Both the position numbers and the translations under genes were made by a program. A DNA stretch of 36,364 nucleotides from Clostridia bacterium. Lineage in GTDB: Bacteria > Bacteroidota > Bacteroidia > Bacteroidales > 4484-276. Shown piece after piece: positions 33,105-36,364 of this stretch; positions within the stretch are counted from its first letter, which is position 1, and every line of letters starts with the position of its first letter. The stretch is from positions 1 through 36,364 of the forward strand of contig SABY01000027.1 in the NCBI GenBank assembly GCA_009928785.1, read 5' to 3'. Under the pieces are notes generated by a model, which was given only the letters and a program-made list of their open reading frames with translations, ran no database searches and was not told where the DNA came from.

Positions 33105-33124
33105 TGGATTCTTAGCGAAAGCTC

Positions 33125-34015
33125 ATGCAGGAAGAACGGAACGAAATACAAATAACACCGCACTTTATCGATCTCGAAAAGGTGCTTGGCGGTAAAAGCC
33201 CACGGCTGCTGAAGATGATGCCGCGCCCATTGATCTCGTATCTCAAGCGGGTGATCCATCAGCAGGAGCTTAACAGCGATATTTGGGACAACCGCAATTT
33301 TTTTGGTGCTGACTTCGCCACCAACATACTGGCTTCTTTTGGCGCTATTATAACTTCTACCGGAATAAGTAATCTACCACGCGAGGGTCGGCAATTGCTG
33401 GTGAGCAATCATCCGCTGGGCGGCCTCGACGGCATGGCACTAATGAGCGAGGTGGGTAAGGTACGGCGCGACATTCTTTTCCCCGTAAACGACCTGCTGC
33501 TTCATCTGCCCAACCTGCGCGAACTTTTTATCCCGGTGAACAAACACGGCAGTAACGCCGAAAACATCCGCCTTTTTAACGAGGCCTTTGCCTCCGAAAA
33601 TCTCATCCTTTATTTTCCGGCCGGATTAGTTTCGCGCAAAATCAAAGGAATCATCAAAGACCTGGAGTGGAAAAAAACTTTTCTGACCAAAGCGCAAAAA
33701 TTCCAACGCGACATCATACCGGCACACATCTCCGGCAGAAACACCAACTTTTTTTATAACCTGGCCAACTGGCGTAAACGACTAAACATAAAAGCCAACA
33801 TTGAAATGCTGTATCTGGTGGATGAGATGTACAAACAAAAAGATCAGACCGTAAACATCACTTTTGGCCAGCCGGTGCCTATTGGTTTTTTTGATAAACA
33901 GCATACTGCTGCCGAATGGGCGCAGTTGCTGCGCGAATATGTATATGTCCTGGGCGGTGGCGCGACTGAGAATTTTATGGAATGGCATCAAAACAATAAG
34001 ACAAAAACCGGATAA
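33125..34015 (+). CDS. glsA: Acyltransferase of the PlsC/hemolysin type, probable glycine-lipid O-acyltransferase
   Basis: This is a 296-residue protein. The acyltransferase block I reads NHPLGGLDG (H96 to D102, an HX5D spacing rather than the classical HX4D), and block III-like YFPAGLVSR follows about 60 residues later. The enzyme probably acylates on the cytoplasmic face of the membrane. The next gene, four bases downstream, encodes a GNAT N-acyltransferase. In Bacteroides such a pair (glsB/glsA) makes glycine and serine-glycine lipids, GlsA adding the second, ester-linked acyl chain. The assignment is by family and pairing; the closely related ornithine-lipid enzymes cannot be excluded. 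Confidence 0.78.
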   Translation: MQEERNEIQITPHFIDLEKVLGGKSPRLLKMMPRPLISYLKRVIHQQELNSDIWDNRNFFGADFATNILASFGAIITSTGISNLPREGRQLLVSNHPLGGLDGMALMSEVGKVRRDILFPVNDLLLHLPNLRELFIPVNKHGSNAENIRLFNEAFASENLILYFPAGLVSRKIKGIIKDLEWKKTFLTKAQKFQRDIIPAHISGRNTNFFYNLANWRKRLNIKANIEMLYLVDEMYKQKDQTVNITFGQPVPIGFFDKQHTAAEWAQLLREYVYVLGGGATENFMEWHQNNKTKTG

Positions 34016-34019
34016 GGAA

Positions 34020-34946
34020 ATGGAAAAACTGATCCCAAAAATAAGTAAGGCACTGCTAAAAAAAGAGCTGACCAGAGCCAGGTTTGTGAAAGACACAAAT
34101 TTTGGGAAAAACGAGATATATATCATCGACGAACTATCGGCGCCTAACGTGCTGCGGGAGATAGGGCGGCTGCGGGAGGTTTCGTTCAGGGCTGCCGGCG
34201 GCGGCACCGGCAAAAGCCTGGACCTGGATCGGTACGATACCGGCGCGAATGCTTTCAAACAGCTCCTGGTTTGGAATCCGTCCGACGAAGATATTGTGGG
34301 CGGATACCGCTTTGTGCATTGCAAAGAGCTTCCCCTCGACGAGCAGGGACAGGTGCAGACGCCTACTTCCAAGCTATTTCATTATTCCGAAGAGTTTATC
34401 CGCGAATATATTCCCGTGACCATCGAGCTGGGCCGCTCGTTTGTGCAACCCGAATATCAGCCGGCACGCAACATGCGCAAGGGTCTCTACTCGCTCGACA
34501 ACCTGTGGGACGGCCTGGGCGCTGTGGCTACCGAAAACCCTGATGTAGAATATTTCTTTGGCAAAATAACCATGTACACCCAAAGCGACGTGCTGGCACG
34601 CGAAGCGATAGTATATTTTTTAAGAAAAAACTTTCCCAACCCCGACAAACTGGTGGTGCCACACGATCCGGTGGAGCTAAAAACGCCGACAGATGTTTTT
34701 GAAAAAATATTTACCGGCCACAACTACGACGAAAATTATAAGCTTTTGCAGCAATATGTGCGCAGCCGCAACGAAAATATCCCGCCGCTGGTGAACGCCT
34801 ACATGAACCTCTCATCGACGATGCGATTTTTTGGTACCGCCATCAACCACGGCTTTGGCGAAGTGGAGGAGTCAGGCATCATTTTAAAGATCGGCGACAT
34901 ATACAGCGAAAAGAAAGACCGGCACATACATGGGATTGTGAAATGA
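34020..34946 (+). CDS. glsB: GNAT-type N-acyltransferase, probable glycine-lipid synthase
   Basis: This is a 308-residue protein. The ATG at 34020 lies four bases after the upstream stop; a longer in-frame extension overlaps that gene and is not used. The fold is the hemolysin/OlsB-like GNAT domain (LREIGRLREVSFRAAGGGTGKSLDLD, DEDIVGGYRFVHC, FHYSEEF, ELGRSFVQPEYQ). In Bacteroides the homologue GlsB transfers a 3-hydroxyacyl group from acyl carrier protein to the amino group of glycine. Together with the preceding acyltransferase it should make an aminolipid of the outer or inner membrane. The head amino acid cannot be read from the sequence. The two genes clearly form an operon. Confidence 0.78.
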   Translation: MEKLIPKISKALLKKELTRARFVKDTNFGKNEIYIIDELSAPNVLREIGRLREVSFRAAGGGTGKSLDLDRYDTGANAFKQLLVWNPSDEDIVGGYRFVHCKELPLDEQGQVQTPTSKLFHYSEEFIREYIPVTIELGRSFVQPEYQPARNMRKGLYSLDNLWDGLGAVATENPDVEYFFGKITMYTQSDVLAREAIVYFLRKNFPNPDKLVVPHDPVELKTPTDVFEKIFTGHNYDENYKLLQQYVRSRNENIPPLVNAYMNLSSTMRFFGTAINHGFGEVEESGIILKIGDIYSEKKDRHIHGIVK

Positions 34947-35310
34947 TAAGCATTAGATTTTTCAATACAGAAATTACAAATGACAAGAAAGCAAATCACA
35001 ATTAAATTTCAATATTCAAATCTCAATAATCAAAGCCACTACGAATATTTGAACTTCTATGGAAATGGAGAACTTTTTTATGCCTCACCCCCGACCCCTC
35101 TCCAATTGGAGAGGGGAGCACTCCTGCCGGGCTTTTTGGGAGTTCACCAGGCGGAGCGCTTCGTTTGGTTTTTCCCATAGCGCTGCGCAAGAGAGTTCCC
35201 TTCGCTGTGTTGGGGAAGGGGAATTGCGAAAAGATGATATTAAAATCGTTAAAAACTGATGCTACTATTACCACCTAAACATTTACGAAACAACCTTAAA
35301 AACCCCGACG
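34947..35310. other. 364-base gene-free stretch with a palindromic MITE-like element
   Basis: I see no credible gene. The first part (34947-35080) is AT-rich. The second part (about 35085-35225) is the palindromic element listed separately. The remainder is the short leader of engB. Confidence 0.6.
35085..35225. repeat. MITE-like palindromic intergenic element
   Basis: A perfect 22-base palindrome with arms CCCCTCTCCAA (35095-35105) and TTGGAGAGGGG (35106-35116) starts the element. The right end, read in reverse (35221 to about 35191), begins CCCCTTCCCCAA and continues with AGGGAACTCTC, resembling the left end as an imperfect terminal inverted repeat. The segment is about 130 bases, more GC-rich than its flanks, and encodes nothing. 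CCCCTCTCC...GGAGAGGGG palindromes are common intergenic repeats in this phylum. Confidence 0.4.
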
Positions 35311-35943
35311 ATGGAGATAAAAGATTCAAAATTTGTGATGAGCAACACCGACCACCGGTTGTGTCCGCCGCCGGTACTGCCGGAGTTTGCTTTTATCGGC
35401 CGCAGCAATGTGGGCAAGTCGTCGCTGATAAACATGCTCACGCAGCGCAAAAACCTGGCGCGCATCTCGGTGCAGCCGGGCAAAACGCAGCTCATCAACC
35501 ATTTCCTTATCGACGACCGCTGGTATCTGGTGGACCTGCCCGGATACGGCTATGCCAAAGTTTCCAAAAAAAGCCGCGCCCAATGGCAACGCATGATCGA
35601 CGGCTACCTCACGCACCGCATCAACCTGATGTGTACGTTTATTCTGGTGGATTTGCGCATCGAACCCCAGGCCAACGACCAGGAGATGATTGATAAATTT
35701 GGCGCCAACCAATGGCCTTTTGCACTGGTATTTACCAAAGCCGACAAACTGAAACCCGCCGAAGTAACCACCAACTATGAGCTGTACCGGCAGTCGCTAC
35801 TCGAGCGATGGGAGGAGCTGCCGCCGATGTTTATCACCAGTGCCGAAAAAGCTACCGGTCGCGACGAGGTGCTTGCTTTTATCGACAAAACCCGGCAGTT
35901 ATTCGATGCCGAGGCGGCTGCCCGGGATTTTGGAAACCGGTAA
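35311..35943 (+). CDS. engB: Ribosome-biogenesis GTPase EngB (YsxC/YihA)
   Basis: This is a 210-residue GTPase required for late 50S assembly. G1 is GRSNVGKSS (30-38), the G2 region is PGKTQLINHF, G3 is DLPGYG (75-80), G4 is TKADK, and G5 is ITSAEKATG. These are the canonical EngB motifs, including the KTQ switch I element, and the length is normal. The start ATG is at 35311. It stands alone on the plus strand with no clear promoter in the preceding gap, so part of the upstream palindromic element may lie in its leader. Confidence 0.96.
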   Translation: MEIKDSKFVMSNTDHRLCPPPVLPEFAFIGRSNVGKSSLINMLTQRKNLARISVQPGKTQLINHFLIDDRWYLVDLPGYGYAKVSKKSRAQWQRMIDGYLTHRINLMCTFILVDLRIEPQANDQEMIDKFGANQWPFALVFTKADKLKPAEVTTNYELYRQSLLERWEELPPMFITSAEKATGRDEVLAFIDKTRQLFDAEAAARDFGNR

Positions 35944-36364
35944 ATTAAAACACCACGGTCCGGCTGAAAATTTTAGATTCTTCCCCGAAAAAACAGGGCA
36001 GGCTGCTACGCTACCAACGACAGATTTTTATTCCCAAGTATTAAACAGACCTTTCAGTCGCAAGCTCCTTCAAGGTGACAAATATTAGGTGGATTTGTTG
36101 GGGGGGGGGAGGGAGAAATCTATTCTTCTTTGACAGTAGCAAAAAAAAACGGAAATTTTCATCTGTATCAATTCTTTCTTTCTATTTTCGTGGTCTGTTG
36201 TTCGGATGATGTAAAAATAACCCGACTTGTAAAAACTACTGCTGCTCGATTTTACTGCAACGACACTTTTTTTTGATTCGGATTATTAAGATTTTAATGA
36301 TTTTGAAATTATTGACTTATCCCTCCAAAAAAGTCTGAAATTTATTTCCATTTTAAATAAGATG
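35944..36364. other. 421-base gene-free stretch at the right edge
   Basis: No credible gene. Notable is a run of ten G at 36100-36109. From 36160 the sequence is AT-rich and ends with ATG at 36362-36364, which could be the first codon of a plus-strand gene beyond the window, but nothing in view supports this. Confidence 0.55.

Larger units (their letters stand above)
32443..33124. other. 682-base gene-free stretch between mraZ and glsA-like gene
   Basis: No credible gene. From left to right it holds the mraZ promoter and MraZ boxes (32463-32526), an AT-rich part with GGTGCCATG repeated at 32663 and 32693, a 13-bp tandem repeat and four hairpins (32707-32890, listed separately), and an AT-rich segment ending in a candidate promoter at 33097-33104. 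The operons on either side diverge from it. Confidence 0.7.

Noticed and set aside
33864..34019. Upstream extension of the GNAT N-acyltransferase frame
   Set aside because: It overlaps the end of the preceding acyltransferase gene in another frame; the ATG four bases after that gene's stop gives a normal family N-terminus.
35777..36088. 103-codon frame overlapping the end of engB
   Set aside because: Most of it is an alternative frame of engB and the tail has no recognisable features.

Overview
The window looks like chromosomal DNA of a Bacteroidota (Bacteroidetes) bacterium. Evidence: several promoters match the phylum-specific pattern (TTTG, about 20 bases, TAnnTTTG); Shine-Dalgarno sequences are generally absent; the division and cell-wall (dcw) cluster is laid out as in Bacteroidota, with a short FtsL-like protein, a PASTA-containing FtsI, a long-tailed FtsZ and a following YqeY gene; and there is a glycine-lipid type acyltransferase pair. 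The MurE carries the DNPR motif of meso-diaminopimelate-adding enzymes, so the peptidoglycan is predicted to be of the DAP type. I cannot name the genus.

Layout. 1-9.8 kb, almost all minus strand: a 30-base tandem repeat at the left edge, a GNAT-fold (YghO-like) protein, two tandem uridine-kinase-like P-loop proteins, a 1057-residue fusion of beta-phosphoglucomutase and a GH65 disaccharide phosphorylase, then the translation operon rplM-rpsI-rpsB-tsf behind a very good promoter and ending in a strong terminator. 9.4-13.6 kb: a MerR-type regulator and a membrane-anchored M23 endopeptidase, divergent from alaS. 13.6-16.0 kb: an accessory island with truC, a REP-associated Y1 transposase (RAYT), about 550 bases of two abutting minisatellite arrays, and several REP-like hairpins, some of them inside the transposase gene. 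16.0-17.7 kb: a D-threonine aldolase/D-serine dehydratase-like PLP enzyme and YqeY.

17.7-32.4 kb: the complete-looking dcw operon on the minus strand, transcribed mraZ-rsmH-ftsL-ftsI-murE-mraY-murD-ftsW-murG-murC-ftsQ-ftsA-ftsZ, tightly packed with several overlaps. One gene is abnormal: murD keeps only its C-terminal 184 codons and lacks the whole UDP-MurNAc-Ala-binding and ATP-binding region. Upstream of mraZ lie repeated GTGGGA boxes that fit a MraZ operator, followed by a second and different cluster of hairpins.

33.1-36.4 kb, plus strand: an acyltransferase pair resembling glsA-glsB (glycine lipids), a palindromic MITE-like intergenic element, the GTPase engB, and about 420 bases without a recognisable gene.

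The most noteworthy observations are the truncated MurD in an otherwise intact dcw operon, and the RAYT island, where REP hairpins with covarying stems and a constant ACAAG loop occur around and inside the transposase gene, next to two tandem arrays joined by a hairpin of the same design.
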